Positions 18,343 through 27,784 of a stretch of 47,222 nucleotides of DNA are shown here, one piece after another (positions within the stretch are counted from its first letter, which is position 1; the number at the start of each line of letters is the position of its first letter). Under the pieces are notes generated by a model. It ran no database searches. It was not told where the DNA came from and worked only from the letters and a program-made list of their open reading frames with translations. The position numbers were made by a program, and so were the translations under genes. The DNA lies in the NCBI GenBank assembly GCA_017556585.1, contig JAFYMP010000081.1, positions 1-47,222 on the forward strand, given 5' to 3'. Source of the stretch: Bacteroidaceae bacterium. GTDB lineage: Bacteria; Bacteroidota; Bacteroidia; Bacteroidales; Bacteroidaceae.

Positions 18343-20673
18343 ATGAAGAAAAAATTATTAAACATTGGTGTGGCTCTGTTACTGTTGGCAGGATGCACAT
18401 CAAAACAGAAGGTTGAACCGGTAATTCCGCGAGATACCGAAATTGAAAAGAGAGTAGAGGCTACTTTAAAAAAGATGACTCTTGAAGAGAAAGTTGGTCA
18501 GATGACCCAATTGAACATTACAAATCTTGGTCATAACGACTTCAGAACAGGCAAGTTTGTACTTGATGAAGACAAATTGGCAACCATCTTTGGTAAATAT
18601 AAAGTGGGTTCCATTCTGAACAATCCTTCAAGTATTCCTCCTACAAACACGGAGTGGACAGAGATAATGACCACAATTCAAAAATGGTCTATGGAATCAA
18701 TGGGAATTCCATGTATTATGGGATTGGACCAGAATCATGGTACAACATACACCAGTGGTGGTACTATGTTCCCACAAAACATAAATATGGCTGCAACATT
18801 CAACACAGATGCAGCTACACGTGCAGCAAGCATCACTGCTTACGAAACACGTTCCGCTAACGTTACATGGACATTCTGTCCTACAATGGACCTGAGCCGT
18901 GACCAGCGTTGGCCTCGTGCATGGGAAAACTTTGGTGAGGATGCTTATCTGAATGCTGCAATGGGTTCTGCTGCAACCAGAGGTTTTCAGGGCGAAAATC
19001 CAAACAATGTTGATGATCAGCATATTGCAGTTTCTATAAAGCATTATATGGGTTATGGTGTGCCTGTTTCAGGTAAAGACCGTACACCTGCAGTAATAGC
19101 TCCAAACGAACTGCGTGAAAAGCATTTCGCTCCATATTTGGCAGCAATCAAAGCCGGCGCACTTACTGTTATGGTAAATTCAGGTATGATAAATGGTGTT
19201 ATGACACATGCCAACCACGAACTTCTTACCGTTTGGTTGAAAGAGCAGACCGGTTGGGATGGAATGATAGTAACAGACTGGGCAGATATTGACAATCTTT
19301 ACAAGAGAGATAAGATTGCCAAAGATAAGAAAGAGGCTATTAAAATGGCTATCAATGCAGGTATTGATATGTCTATGGACCCATACAGCACCGATTTCTG
19401 TGACTTGCTGTTAGAACTTGTAAACGAAGGTGAAGTTCCAATGAGCCGTATTGACGATGCAGTAAGACGTGTGTTGCGTTTGAAGTACAGATTGGGACTG
19501 TTTGATAAACTGCTGACCGATCCTGCTGACTATCCAAAATTTGCAAGCAAGGAGTTTGCTGACTTTGCAACAGAAGCTGCAGAAGAGAGTATGGTTCTTC
19601 TTAAGAACAACGGCATACTTCCACTTGTTCAGGGTAAGAAGATTCTGCTTACCGGTCCAAATGCCAACAGCATGCGTACATTGAATGGTGGCTGGAGCTA
19701 TTCATGGCAGGGCGATATGGCCGATGTATGTGCTGCAGATTACAACACCATCTACGAATCTTTTGTAAACAAATTTGGTAAGGAGAATGTAATTTTAGAA
19801 CAGGGCGTAACATATAACAACCGTGGTTCATACTGGCAGGAAAACGCCCCGGAAATAGAAAAGGCTGTTCGCGCTGCTGCAAAAGCTGATATAATTGTAG
19901 CTTGTATAGGTGAAAATTCATACTGCGAAACTCCGGGTAACCTTTCAGACCTGACATTATCACGTAATCAACTTGATTTGGTTAAGGCTCTGGCAAAAAC
20001 AGGCAAACCTATTGTACTTATTCTTAACGAAGGTCGTGCACGTATTATTGCAGAAATAGAACCATTGGCAGATGCAGTTGTAGATATAATGCTACCGGGT
20101 AACTATGGTGGCGATGCACTTGCAAACCTGCTGAATGGCGATGCAAACTTTAGCGGTAAACTTCCGTTTACATATCCAAAGGAAGTTCATTCACTTATCA
20201 CTTATGACTACAAACCTTGTCAGGAGATGGATGCAATGGAAGGCGCATATAACTACGATGCAGTGGTATCTGTACAGTGGGCATTTGGTTATGGTAAGAG
20301 CTATACCACATACGAATATAGCAATCTGAAGGTGGACAATGCTGAATTTACTGCCGATGATATGCTTACCTTTACAGTAGATGTAAAGAACACAGGTAAG
20401 ATGGCAGGTAAGGAGAGTGTACTTCTTTTCAGCAGCGATTTAGTAGCTACAATATCTCCTGATGTACGTCGTCTGCGTGCATTCGATAAGATAGAATTGC
20501 AGCCAGGTGAAACAAAAACCGTTACATTGACTATTCCTGCAAGCGATCTTGCATTTGTAGGTGCCGATGGCAAATGGATACTTGAAGAGGGTGATTTCAG
20601 AGTACAGGTAGGCAACCAGTTGGTTAATCTGAACTGTACAGAAACCTACAAATGGGAAACACCAAATATCTAA
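18343..20673 (+). CDS. lipoprotein beta-glucosidase, glycoside hydrolase family 3
   Basis: 776 residues from the ATG at 18343, chosen because it begins a lipoprotein signal ([18 protein letters not shown], lipobox Cys18); an in-frame ATG at 18280 would add 21 residues in front of it. GH3 N-domain: [57 protein letters not shown] and the nucleophile Asp312 in VTDWADI. The C-domain follows ([30 protein letters not shown]), then a fibronectin-III-like tail ([16 protein letters not shown]). It acts on beta-linked oligosaccharides as an outer-membrane or periplasmic lipoprotein, releasing terminal glucose or xylose. Divergent from GH43; its 3' end is 8 bases from the convergent TPR gene. Confidence 0.93.
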   Translation: MKKKLLNIGVALLLLAGCTSKQKVEPVIPRDTEIEKRVEATLKKMTLEEKVGQMTQLNITNLGHNDFRTGKFVLDEDKLATIFGKYKVGSILNNPSSIPPTNTEWTEIMTTIQKWSMESMGIPCIMGLDQNHGTTYTSGGTMFPQNINMAATFNTDAATRAASITAYETRSANVTWTFCPTMDLSRDQRWPRAWENFGEDAYLNAAMGSAATRGFQGENPNNVDDQHIAVSIKHYMGYGVPVSGKDRTPAVIAPNELREKHFAPYLAAIKAGALTVMVNSGMINGVMTHANHELLTVWLKEQTGWDGMIVTDWADIDNLYKRDKIAKDKKEAIKMAINAGIDMSMDPYSTDFCDLLLELVNEGEVPMSRIDDAVRRVLRLKYRLGLFDKLLTDPADYPKFASKEFADFATEAAEESMVLLKNNGILPLVQGKKILLTGPNANSMRTLNGGWSYSWQGDMADVCAADYNTIYESFVNKFGKENVILEQGVTYNNRGSYWQENAPEIEKAVRAAAKADIIVACIGENSYCETPGNLSDLTLSRNQLDLVKALAKTGKPIVLILNEGRARIIAEIEPLADAVVDIMLPGNYGGDALANLLNGDANFSGKLPFTYPKEVHSLITYDYKPCQEMDAMEGAYNYDAVVSVQWAFGYGKSYTTYEYSNLKVDNAEFTADDMLTFTVDVKNTGKMAGKESVLLFSSDLVATISPDVRRLRAFDKIELQPGETKTVTLTIPASDLAFVGADGKWILEEGDFRVQVGNQLVNLNCTETYKWETPNI

Positions 20674-20681
20674 AAGAATGT

Positions 20682-22814
20682 TTATCTGATAAGATCAATC
20701 ATAATGGGGTAATCGGTTTCGGTTACTCCATTTTTTTTCAGCAGATGAAAGTCTTTATCAAATTCAGCTATAAAACTCTCTATACCTATCTGTTCTGCAC
20801 ATTTACGATATGATGATACAGCGTTTTCAACCTCACCAATCACCCAATACAAATGGCCGGCATTCAGATAATCCTGTGCCGATGGTGACTGCATAGTACA
20901 CAAGCGGTCGTAATATTCAATAGACTTTTCTCTGTTGCCCGAAAGGAATGCGCACCAGGCTATTGCACGCCAAGCCTTTACAGAATCGGGTTGCATATAC
21001 TCCACTTTATAGAAACGATTCAGAGCCTGCTCATAACTGCCCAACTCCACATAACACTGTCCAATCTGCATCTGGAGTGTCATGTTATCGGGTTCGGAAC
21101 TTTCAACCGCCAACAACATCTGCAAAGCCTCCTTAGGTTGACCTGTCAATCTGTAGCATTGTGCCAGATGGCGCATAGTCCAGAGATTGTCCGGCCTGAG
21201 AATATCTGAACGGTTGTATGATTCTATTGCATCCTGGTAGTTATTGCTACGCTGATATGCATAGCCTAATTTCTGGTAGAACTGATAATCAATATCTGCC
21301 GGAGAATATGTAGTTTCCAATGCAGAAAGAATTTCTGCACCTTCTGCATAATACTTCTTTTTAATCAGATATTCGGCTATACTTCTGCGTTTGTCATTGC
21401 TCTTTAATAATTCTGACAGAATATTGTTATGTAGAAACAGAATATCTTTTGAAAATATATCTGTAAATTCATGACGTCGGGAGAAGAGTTTAAAGAATCT
21501 GTACAGGTCTTGAACATACTGTTTTGCCAACACTTCAAACTTTGCATTTCCGGTCAGCTGCTGTTTTTCCCGTTTCTCTATCTGTTCAAGTTCGTTTGCT
21601 CCTTCTATCTGCCCGACAAGCATTCCCCGTTGTGATTCCGGTATCTGTGAGAATGTAAAGCAGAAAGAGTATTTATCAGAATTACAGAACACATAACTAT
21701 CTGTAATTGCCCTGCCTATAGTGGATTGTGTCAAAGATTCATCTATTATTCCAGGAATATCTGTTCTAAAAGGGCGGAACCAATTGGCAATATCTCTAAA
21801 GAACGGGTAGCTCTTCAGGTTAGAGAATGTACTCATATATACATCGGCTCCCTCCATCTGGAGTTCTGTCATCTCCATCAGTTTATCCTTTACTCCTGAT
21901 TCCTCCATCCACTCATTCCAGTCTGGATTTGCATCTTCATCAATCGCAATATCTTCTGTTGAAAGACCACCTAATTTGGGATTTCTCAGCATAGCCGGAA
22001 TTATCTCTTCACGCATCTTTTTATCTATCTTGTTAGTCTCCTTAGAGAGCAATAAGATGGTTTGAATAATGTAAATACGTTCTTCTATGACGGAGTTTTC
22101 AGAGAGAAGTGATATTTGCGAAACTATAGCAGGAAACAGATGAATTATATTGTGGTGTCTGATAATGGTCAATAACATACCCACTGTGGCACGGACAGAA
22201 ATTTCTGCCTGTATATGGTTAGATGCCGTAATCAGCAACGATAACTTTTCCGGATCGAATCTATCCATCAGTGACAGTGTTATTGCACTTATAACCAACT
22301 CTAAATCGTAAACCTTTACAAATGGAGAATCTATTAACTCCATCATTTCATCTTTATCTACATTACTCCATAAAGTAGAGGTCCAGATAAAATCAAACAG
22401 TTCCGATAAGGTCTGTTCATAAGCGGGTAGGGTGGTATCTTCATTAAAACTCTCCAATGATTTTCTATAGTAAGATAAACCTCTGTTTCTGCGCACAGAT
22501 TCCAGTCTGGAGTGTTGAAAATAGAGGGACATATCATCTTTCAGTAACCTCTGACGCATTATATCATCGGTTAACAGTAATGTTCTACTTATCAATTGAT
22601 TATAAAGAGCATTTCTTTGGTTGTCGGGGCGTCCCATTGAGAAATATCTCATCATATATTTGTAAGACATGTCCAACTCTTCGTAACGTGATGTTACAGA
22701 CCAGTCGGTAATGCCTTCCATTAAGATGCCGGCCTTTTCCAAAGCCTCTTTTAATCTGTTGTCAAGTAGCAACTGCTTTATTTCTGTTGCCTGATTTCTG
22801 ATATTGTTTCCCAT
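20682..22814 (-). CDS. tetratricopeptide-repeat protein of unknown role
   Basis: 710 residues from the ATG at 22814 (MGNNIRNQATEIKQ). An upstream in-frame ATG at 22844 lies inside the pgk terminator hairpin and is therefore unlikely. The N-terminal two thirds are helical without a motif I recognise. The last 190 residues hold about four TPR units (YQKLGYAYQRSNNYQDAIESYNRSDILRPD; AQCYRLTGQPKEALQMLLAVES; IGQCYVELGSYEQALNRFYKVEYMQPD; LNAGHLYWVIGEVENAVSSYRKC). No signal peptide is seen, so it is probably cytoplasmic. Located downstream of pgk on the same strand, beyond a terminator. Confidence 0.75.
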   Translation of the reverse strand: MGNNIRNQATEIKQLLLDNRLKEALEKAGILMEGITDWSVTSRYEELDMSYKYMMRYFSMGRPDNQRNALYNQLISRTLLLTDDIMRQRLLKDDMSLYFQHSRLESVRRNRGLSYYRKSLESFNEDTTLPAYEQTLSELFDFIWTSTLWSNVDKDEMMELIDSPFVKVYDLELVISAITLSLMDRFDPEKLSLLITASNHIQAEISVRATVGMLLTIIRHHNIIHLFPAIVSQISLLSENSVIEERIYIIQTILLLSKETNKIDKKMREEIIPAMLRNPKLGGLSTEDIAIDEDANPDWNEWMEESGVKDKLMEMTELQMEGADVYMSTFSNLKSYPFFRDIANWFRPFRTDIPGIIDESLTQSTIGRAITDSYVFCNSDKYSFCFTFSQIPESQRGMLVGQIEGANELEQIEKREKQQLTGNAKFEVLAKQYVQDLYRFFKLFSRRHEFTDIFSKDILFLHNNILSELLKSNDKRRSIAEYLIKKKYYAEGAEILSALETTYSPADIDYQFYQKLGYAYQRSNNYQDAIESYNRSDILRPDNLWTMRHLAQCYRLTGQPKEALQMLLAVESSEPDNMTLQMQIGQCYVELGSYEQALNRFYKVEYMQPDSVKAWRAIAWCAFLSGNREKSIEYYDRLCTMQSPSAQDYLNAGHLYWVIGEVENAVSSYRKCAEQIGIESFIAEFDKDFHLLKKNGVTETDYPIMIDLIR

Positions 22815-22834
22815 TATATACCAATATTCAAAAA

Positions 22835-22866
22835 GTAGGGACATAGATTAACCTCTACATCCCTAC
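22835..22866 (-). terminator. intrinsic terminator after pgk
   Basis: GTAGGGA at 22835-22841 pairs with TCCCTAC at 22860-22866, with an inner TAGA/TCTA pair. On the minus strand the stem is followed by five T. It separates pgk from the TPR gene. Confidence 0.75.
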
Positions 22867-22883
22867 ATATTTAAGTGATAATA

Positions 22884-24134
22884 TTATCCCTGAACTGCAG
22901 CTATACCTGGTAGAACTTTACCTTCGATAGCTTCTAACAATGCACCACCGCCTGTTGAAACGTATGATACCTGGTCAGCCAAACCGAACTTGTTGATACA
23001 AGCAACAGAATCACCACCACCAATCAATGAATATGCACCGTTCTTGGTAGCTTCACAGATAGCTTCAGCAATAGCTTTTGAACCAACTGCAAACTTATCC
23101 ATTTCAAATACGCCACAAGGACCATTCCAAAGGATAGTCTTTGAGTTTACAATTGCCTCCTTGAAGAGTTCAATAGTCTTTGGACCTATGTCAAGACCTT
23201 CCCAACCATCAGGAATCTGGTCTGAAGCAACAATCTGAGTATTTGCATTTGGTGAGAAATCATCAGCAACAACAGAATCGATAGCAAGTAACAGATTTAC
23301 GTTGTTTTCCTTTGCTTTCTTCATAATATCAAGAGCCAATTCCAGTTTGTCATCTTCGCAAAGTGACATACCGATTGTACCACCCATAGCCTTTTTGAAG
23401 GTATATGTCATACCACCGCAAAGAATAAGGTTGTCAACCTTTGTAAGAAGGTTTTCAATAATATCAATCTTAGTAGAAACTTTAGAACCACCCATGATAG
23501 CTGTGAATGGACGTACAATGCTATTCATAACCTTATCAACTGCATTTACTTCCTTAGACATCAGATAACCGAACATCTTGTGGTCAGCATCAAAGTAGTC
23601 AGCAATAACAGCTGTTGTACCATGCTTACGGTGAGCTGTACCGAATGCGTCGTTTACATAAACATCTGCGTATGCAGCAAGAGTCTTAGCAAACTATTTC
23701 TGGGCAGCCTTCAGTTCTTTCTTAGCTGCATCGTATGCAGGATCGTCTTTCTCTATGCCACGTGGTTTGCCTTCCTCTTCTGCATAGAAACGAACGTTTT
23801 CAAGCAACAGAGCTTCGCCATCTTTAAGAGCAGCAACTGCATCCTGAGCCTTCAAACAATCGTCAGCAAACTTAACTTCAACACCAAGTTTTTCTGAAAC
23901 GTGAGCCAGAATGTGCTTCAATGAGTACTTTGGATCCGGATTCTTTTTAGGACGACCCATGTGTGAAGCGATGATAAGACGACCGCCGTCAGCGATTATC
24001 TTCTTCAGTGTAGGCATTGCTGCACGAATACGTGTATCGTCAGTAATGTTGAAATTCTCGTCCAGTGGAACATTGAAGTCCACGCGTACAAATGCCTTCT
24101 TTCCGGCAAAGTTGAAGTTGTCAATTGTTGTCAT
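22884..24134 (-). pseudogene. pgk: phosphoglycerate kinase gene with an in-frame amber codon
   Basis: Read through, the frame 24134 to 22884 gives 416 codons of normal phosphoglycerate kinase, the usual length. A single TAG (23694-23696) interrupts it after residue 146, where other Bacteroidota enzymes have Glu as I recall them (QKEFTK here QK*FAKT). Both sides are intact and in the same frame. N-domain: [48 protein letters not shown] and [16 protein letters not shown]-domain: [25 protein letters not shown] and [16 protein letters not shown]. The enzyme makes ATP from 1,3-bisphosphoglycerate in glycolysis and is normally essential. An internal ATG at 23576 could only yield a C-domain fragment. 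One GAG-to-TAG change would explain it; a base-calling or assembly error is as likely as a real mutation. Confidence 0.9.
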
Positions 24135-24171
24135 AATTGTTGTATTTAGTTAATTACAAGTTTTTTTATCG

Positions 24172-25002
24172 TTATTTATCTCCTTTAGATTGGAAGTACT
24201 TTGAATATGGTGGCAAATCTTCTGTCAACCATACGTTACCTCCCACTATAGTATCGTGACCTATACGTATTCTTCCAAGTATCGATGTATTGGAATATAC
24301 CACCACGTTATCTTCTATAATAGGATGACGTGGAAGATTGATAGGATTTCCGTTTTCATCAAATTTAAAACTCTTTGCGCCCAGTGTTACGCCCTGATAT
24401 AACTGAACGTGATTGCCTATTATACAGGTTTCACCTATAACTACACCTGTTCCATGGTCTATGCAGAAATATTCGCCTATCTGCGCTCCCGGATGAATAT
24501 CTATACCGGTTAGCGAATGTGCCAATTCTGTAATGATTCTGGGTAAGATAGGTACACCAAGTTTATGCAGTGCATGCGCCATTCTGTAATGAACCATAGC
24601 TACAATGGTAGGATAGCAGAGTATTACCTCTTCATGGCTTACAGCTGCAGGGTCTCCGTCGAATACTGCTTTTACATCGGTGCCAAGTATTCTTCGTAGT
24701 TCCGGAATATCATCAATAAAATTCTGTGCAAGTTGCTGACCTGTACCGGGCAGGTTCATACAGAATATATTACCTATAAAATCTATCTGTCTTGAAAGTA
24801 GTGTATAGAGTCTGCTCAGAGATGTAGATACATCGACTGCGCCAAAGTAATTGGCAAATACCACCGAACGAAATAGCTTGACAGCCTCTTTGATTTCTGC
24901 TCTGTCAATAGTCTTTTCGCATATCGATGGAATGTTCACATCGGCAGTCGAGAGTTTCTCTGTAACGTTTCTGATACTATTAAAAATATCTTTTTGTTCC
25001 AT
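24172..25002 (-). CDS. cysE: serine O-acetyltransferase
   Basis: 276 residues. A helical N-terminal domain of about 140 residues is followed by left-handed beta-helix hexapeptide repeats: IDIHPGAQIGEYFCIDHGTGVVIGETCIIGNHVQLYQGVTLGAK, where the His-Asp pair of IDHGTG and the GVTLGAK loop are characteristic of the family. The length and N-terminal region fit the EpsC-type variant. It acetylates L-serine with acetyl-CoA, the first step of cysteine synthesis in the cytoplasm. It is divergent from cysK, which uses its product, with facing promoters in between. pgk follows 37 bp downstream and may be co-transcribed. Confidence 0.93.
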   Translation of the reverse strand: MEQKDIFNSIRNVTEKLSTADVNIPSICEKTIDRAEIKEAVKLFRSVVFANYFGAVDVSTSLSRLYTLLSRQIDFIGNIFCMNLPGTGQQLAQNFIDDIPELRRILGTDVKAVFDGDPAAVSHEEVILCYPTIVAMVHYRMAHALHKLGVPILPRIITELAHSLTGIDIHPGAQIGEYFCIDHGTGVVIGETCIIGNHVQLYQGVTLGAKSFKFDENGNPINLPRHPIIEDNVVVYSNTSILGRIRIGHDTIVGGNVWLTEDLPPYSKYFQSKGDK

Positions 25003-25020
25003 TTTCTAGTAATTCAAGTG

Positions 25021-25051
25021 CAAAGTAACAATTATTATTGAATAAAAGCAA
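25021..25051 (-). promoter_or_regulatory. promoter of cysE
   Basis: Minus-strand TTG (25051-25049), a 20-base spacer and TTACTTTG (25028-25021; 7 of 8 with the second base off consensus). It is 18 bases before the start codon. Confidence 0.5.
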
Positions 25052-25079
25052 CCAAAAAAAGTGTTTTTACCCTTAATTG

Positions 25080-25111
25080 TTGTGAATATGTTTCCAATGT
25101 AGTTAACTTTA
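25080..25111 (+). promoter_or_regulatory. promoter of cysK
   Basis: TTG at 25080-25082, a 21-base spacer and TAACTTTA at 25104-25111, 19 bases before the cysK start. It lies back to back with the cysE promoter, so one regulator bound between 25052 and 25079 could act on both; no operator was recognised. Confidence 0.5.
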
Positions 25112-25130
25112 TGCCCAAAATGTAACAAAG

Positions 25131-26051
25131 ATGAAAGATAATATACTGGGATATATAGGCAATACTCCATTTGTACGATTGGCAAACACCATAAATAATC
25201 ATGGTTTGTGTGCCAATATTTTGGTCAAAATAGAGTCATTTAACCCGGGCGGCAGTGCAAAAGACAGAGTGGCACTTAATATGGTGTTAAAGGCAGAAAA
25301 AACAGGTTTGCTGAAGCCAGGTGCAACAATCATAGAACCAACCAGTGGCAATACAGGTGTTGGATTGGCATTGGTTAGTGCAGTGCGTGGTTATCACCTT
25401 ATACTGACTATGCCGGAAACCATGAGCATGGAGAGACGCAAATTGGTAGCAGCATACGGAGCAGAGGTGGTACTTACACCCGGTGCTGAAGGCATGAAAG
25501 GAGCAATAGCCAAAGCAGAAGAGTTACAGGCTTCCATACCAGGCAGTATTATAATGGGACAATTTGATAATCCCAATAATACAGAGGCGCACTATCTTAC
25601 TACAGGTCCTGAAATATGGAAAGATTCGGAAGGCAATGTGAATATTTTCATAGCAGGAATAGGTACAGGTGGTACAATAAGTGGTACGGGAAAATATCTG
25701 AAAGAACTGAATCCTGATATTCAGATCATAGGAATAGAGCCTGCTAATTCACCATTCCTGACAGAAGGACGCAGCGGAGCACACGGATTACAGGGAATAG
25801 GTGCCGGATTCAAACCGACTATATTAGATATGAATATTGTAGATAAGGTGGTAACTGTTAAAGAGGATGATGCTTTTGCAGCTGCACGTCTTTTGGCAAA
25901 AGAAGAGGGAATACTTACCGGAATAACATCCGGAGCAGTAATGCACGTTGCTATGCAGTTGGCAAAACAGCCCGAGAATGCAGGGAAAAATATAGTGGTG
26001 TTACTGCCCGATACAGGCGAAAGGTATCTATCTACTGAACTTTGGAGTTAA
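25131..26051 (+). CDS. cysK: cysteine synthase A (O-acetylserine sulfhydrylase)
   Basis: 306 residues, the normal length. PLP-binding Lys44 sits in NPGGSAKDRVAL; the substrate loop is PTSGNTGVGLA; the phosphate-binding loop is GTGGTISGTGKYLKE; and the C-terminal GITSGAVMHVA supplies the Ser for the pyridine nitrogen. It converts O-acetyl-L-serine and sulfide to L-cysteine and acetate in the cytoplasm. Its partner cysE is divergently transcribed next door, and CysE-CysK complexes are known in other bacteria. The 3' end overlaps the convergent nth by 20 bases. Confidence 0.95.
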   Translation: MKDNILGYIGNTPFVRLANTINNHGLCANILVKIESFNPGGSAKDRVALNMVLKAEKTGLLKPGATIIEPTSGNTGVGLALVSAVRGYHLILTMPETMSMERRKLVAAYGAEVVLTPGAEGMKGAIAKAEELQASIPGSIIMGQFDNPNNTEAHYLTTGPEIWKDSEGNVNIFIAGIGTGGTISGTGKYLKELNPDIQIIGIEPANSPFLTEGRSGAHGLQGIGAGFKPTILDMNIVDKVVTVKEDDAFAAARLLAKEEGILTGITSGAVMHVAMQLAKQPENAGKNIVVLLPDTGERYLSTELWS

Positions 26052-26694
26052 AGTACTTGCATACATCGGTCAAACCGCACTCACTGCATTTAGGATTTCT
26101 GGCCATACAGGTGTAACGGCCATGCAGAATAAGCCAATGATGTGCTTTTGACAATATCTCTTCCGGGAAATACTTTACCAGTTCGCGTTCCACGCTGAGC
26201 GGTGTGGTGCATCGTTTTGGAACCAGACCTATACGGTGACTTACTCTGAAAACATGAGTATCAACAGGCATTGCCTGACCACCAAAAGCTACAGCCAGCA
26301 TTACGTTGGCTGTTTTTCTTCCTACTCCTGGAAGTGTAGTCAGTTCATCTATGGATGTGGGTACATTACTGTCAAATTCAGCTACAATCTTTTCTGCCAT
26401 CTGTGCTAAATGTTTGGCTTTGGCATTTGGATAAGATATACTCTTAATGTATGGATATATATCTTCTGCTGTGGCCTTAGCCATTTCATCTACAGTGGGG
26501 AAGGCTTCAAAAAGGGCAGGAGTGACCATATTCACCCTTTTGTCAGTGCATTGTGCAGAGAGAATGACTGCCACCAGTAACTGATATGGAGATGAAAAAT
26601 GCAGTTCCGATTCAGCTACCGGTATGGCTTTGCTGAAATAAGAACTGCATATATTATATAATTCCTGCTTTTTCAAATTAGTAAGCCGATTCAA
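26032..26694 (-). CDS. nth: endonuclease III (DNA glycosylase/AP lyase)
   Basis: 220 residues. Helix-hairpin-helix LPGVGRKTANVMLAVAFG with the catalytic Lys, the catalytic Asp in AMPVDTHVFRVSHRIGL, and a C-terminal 4Fe-4S cluster loop with four Cys (C-x6-C-x2-C-x5-C, in CMARNPKCSECGLTDVC). It removes oxidised pyrimidines in base-excision repair. Its start overlaps the end of pheS by 17 bases on the same strand, so the two are co-transcribed. Confidence 0.95.
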   Translation of the reverse strand: MNRLTNLKKQELYNICSSYFSKAIPVAESELHFSSPYQLLVAVILSAQCTDKRVNMVTPALFEAFPTVDEMAKATAEDIYPYIKSISYPNAKAKHLAQMAEKIVAEFDSNVPTSIDELTTLPGVGRKTANVMLAVAFGGQAMPVDTHVFRVSHRIGLVPKRCTTPLSVERELVKYFPEEILSKAHHWLILHGRYTCMARNPKCSECGLTDVCKYFNSKVQ

Positions 26695-27697
26695 ATTCTT
26701 TCAGGAAGCGTACATCGTTCTCTGAGAACATACGCAAGTCTTTAACCTGATATTTCAAGTTTGTAATACGCTCTATACCCATACCCAGTGCATAACCCGA
26801 ATATACAGAACTGTCTATGCCGTTCAGTTCAAGAACGTTAGGATCTACCATACCGCAACCCAAAATCTCTACCCAACCTGTACCTTTACAGAATGGACAG
26901 CCTTTACCACCGCAAATATGACAGCTTATATCCATCTCTGCCGATGGTTCTGTAAATGGGAAGTAGCTTGGACGCAGACGAATCTTGGTGTCGGCGCCGA
27001 ACATCTCCTGTGCAAAGTAGAGCAACAACTGTTTTAAATCTGTAAAGCTTACGTTTTTATCTACGTAAAGTGCCTCTACCTGATGGAAGAAACAATGTGC
27101 GCGATAGCTGATAGCTTCATTTCTATATACTCTACCCGGACAGATAATGCGGATAGGTGGCTGTGAAACCTCCATTACGCGACTCTGTACCGATGATGTA
27201 TGTGTACGGAGAATAATATCGGGATGTGATTCAATAAAGAATGTGTCCTGCATATCGCGAGCAGGATGATCTTCTGCAAAGTTCATTGATGAGAATACGT
27301 GCCAATCGTCTTCTACTTCCGGACCATCGGCAAGCACAAAACCAAGACGAGAGAATATCTCAATGATTTCATTCTTGACAATAGTAAGCGGATGACGTGT
27401 ACCAAGTTCCACAGGGTAAGCTGTACGTGTCAAATCGGGACGATCCAGAACTGCAGCCTTCTGTTCAAAAGATGCCTTCAGTTCGTTAATCTTATCCTGA
27501 GCCAAAGTCTTAAGCTGGTTTAATTTCTGTCCAACCTCTCTTTTCTGTTCTGCCGGCACGTTACGGAAATCGGCCATCAGGTCATTGATTATACCTTTTT
27601 TGCTGAGGTATTTCAGGCGCAATGCCTCAAGTTCCTCTGCACTGTTCGCTACCAATCCTTCAATCTCTTTAACGAGATTATCAATCTTTTGTATCAT
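26678..27697 (-). CDS. pheS: phenylalanine-tRNA ligase alpha subunit
   Basis: 339 residues from the ATG at 27697; a TTG at 27706 would add three residues and is less likely. The N-terminal coiled coil carries LRLKYLSKKGIINDLMADFRNVP. The class II aminoacyl-tRNA synthetase core shows motif 2 (RVYRNEAISYRAHCFFHQVEALYV) and motif 3 (GYALGMGIERITNLKY), and ends in the usual DLRMFSENDVRFLKEF. It charges tRNA-Phe together with PheT, whose gene is not in this window. It is co-transcribed with nth and divergent from murB. Confidence 0.96.
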   Translation of the reverse strand: MIQKIDNLVKEIEGLVANSAEELEALRLKYLSKKGIINDLMADFRNVPAEQKREVGQKLNQLKTLAQDKINELKASFEQKAAVLDRPDLTRTAYPVELGTRHPLTIVKNEIIEIFSRLGFVLADGPEVEDDWHVFSSMNFAEDHPARDMQDTFFIESHPDIILRTHTSSVQSRVMEVSQPPIRIICPGRVYRNEAISYRAHCFFHQVEALYVDKNVSFTDLKQLLLYFAQEMFGADTKIRLRPSYFPFTEPSAEMDISCHICGGKGCPFCKGTGWVEILGCGMVDPNVLELNGIDSSVYSGYALGMGIERITNLKYQVKDLRMFSENDVRFLKEFESAY

Positions 27698-27725
27698 TTT
27701 TTGCAAAAACTCTTTATTTGAAATG

Positions 27726-27758
27726 CAAAATTAGCAAAAAAAGATATGCCAAGGCCAA
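27726..27758 (-). promoter_or_regulatory. promoter of pheS-nth
   Basis: On the minus strand TAATTTTG (27733-27726) fits the -7 consensus exactly. A TTG lies 22 bases upstream (27758-27756), slightly longer than the ideal spacing. It is about 30 bases before the pheS start codon. Confidence 0.5.
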
Positions 27759-27769
27759 GAACTTTATAG

Positions 27770-27777
27770 TAATTTTG
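27770..27777 (+). promoter_or_regulatory. -7 box of the murB promoter
   Basis: TAATTTTG fits the Bacteroidota -7 consensus exactly and ends 7 bases before the murB ATG; no good -33 box is seen. If used, the transcript would start almost at the ATG, so the mRNA would be nearly leaderless. Confidence 0.4.
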
Positions 27778-27784
27778 CAGAAGT

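Noticed and set aside
22884-24134. TAG recoded as a sense codon in this genome
   Set aside because: TAG is the natural stop of the recombinase (35835-35837), the lipoprotein at 36970 and the GTPase at 42294, so it is not generally recoded; the pgk TAG stands alone.
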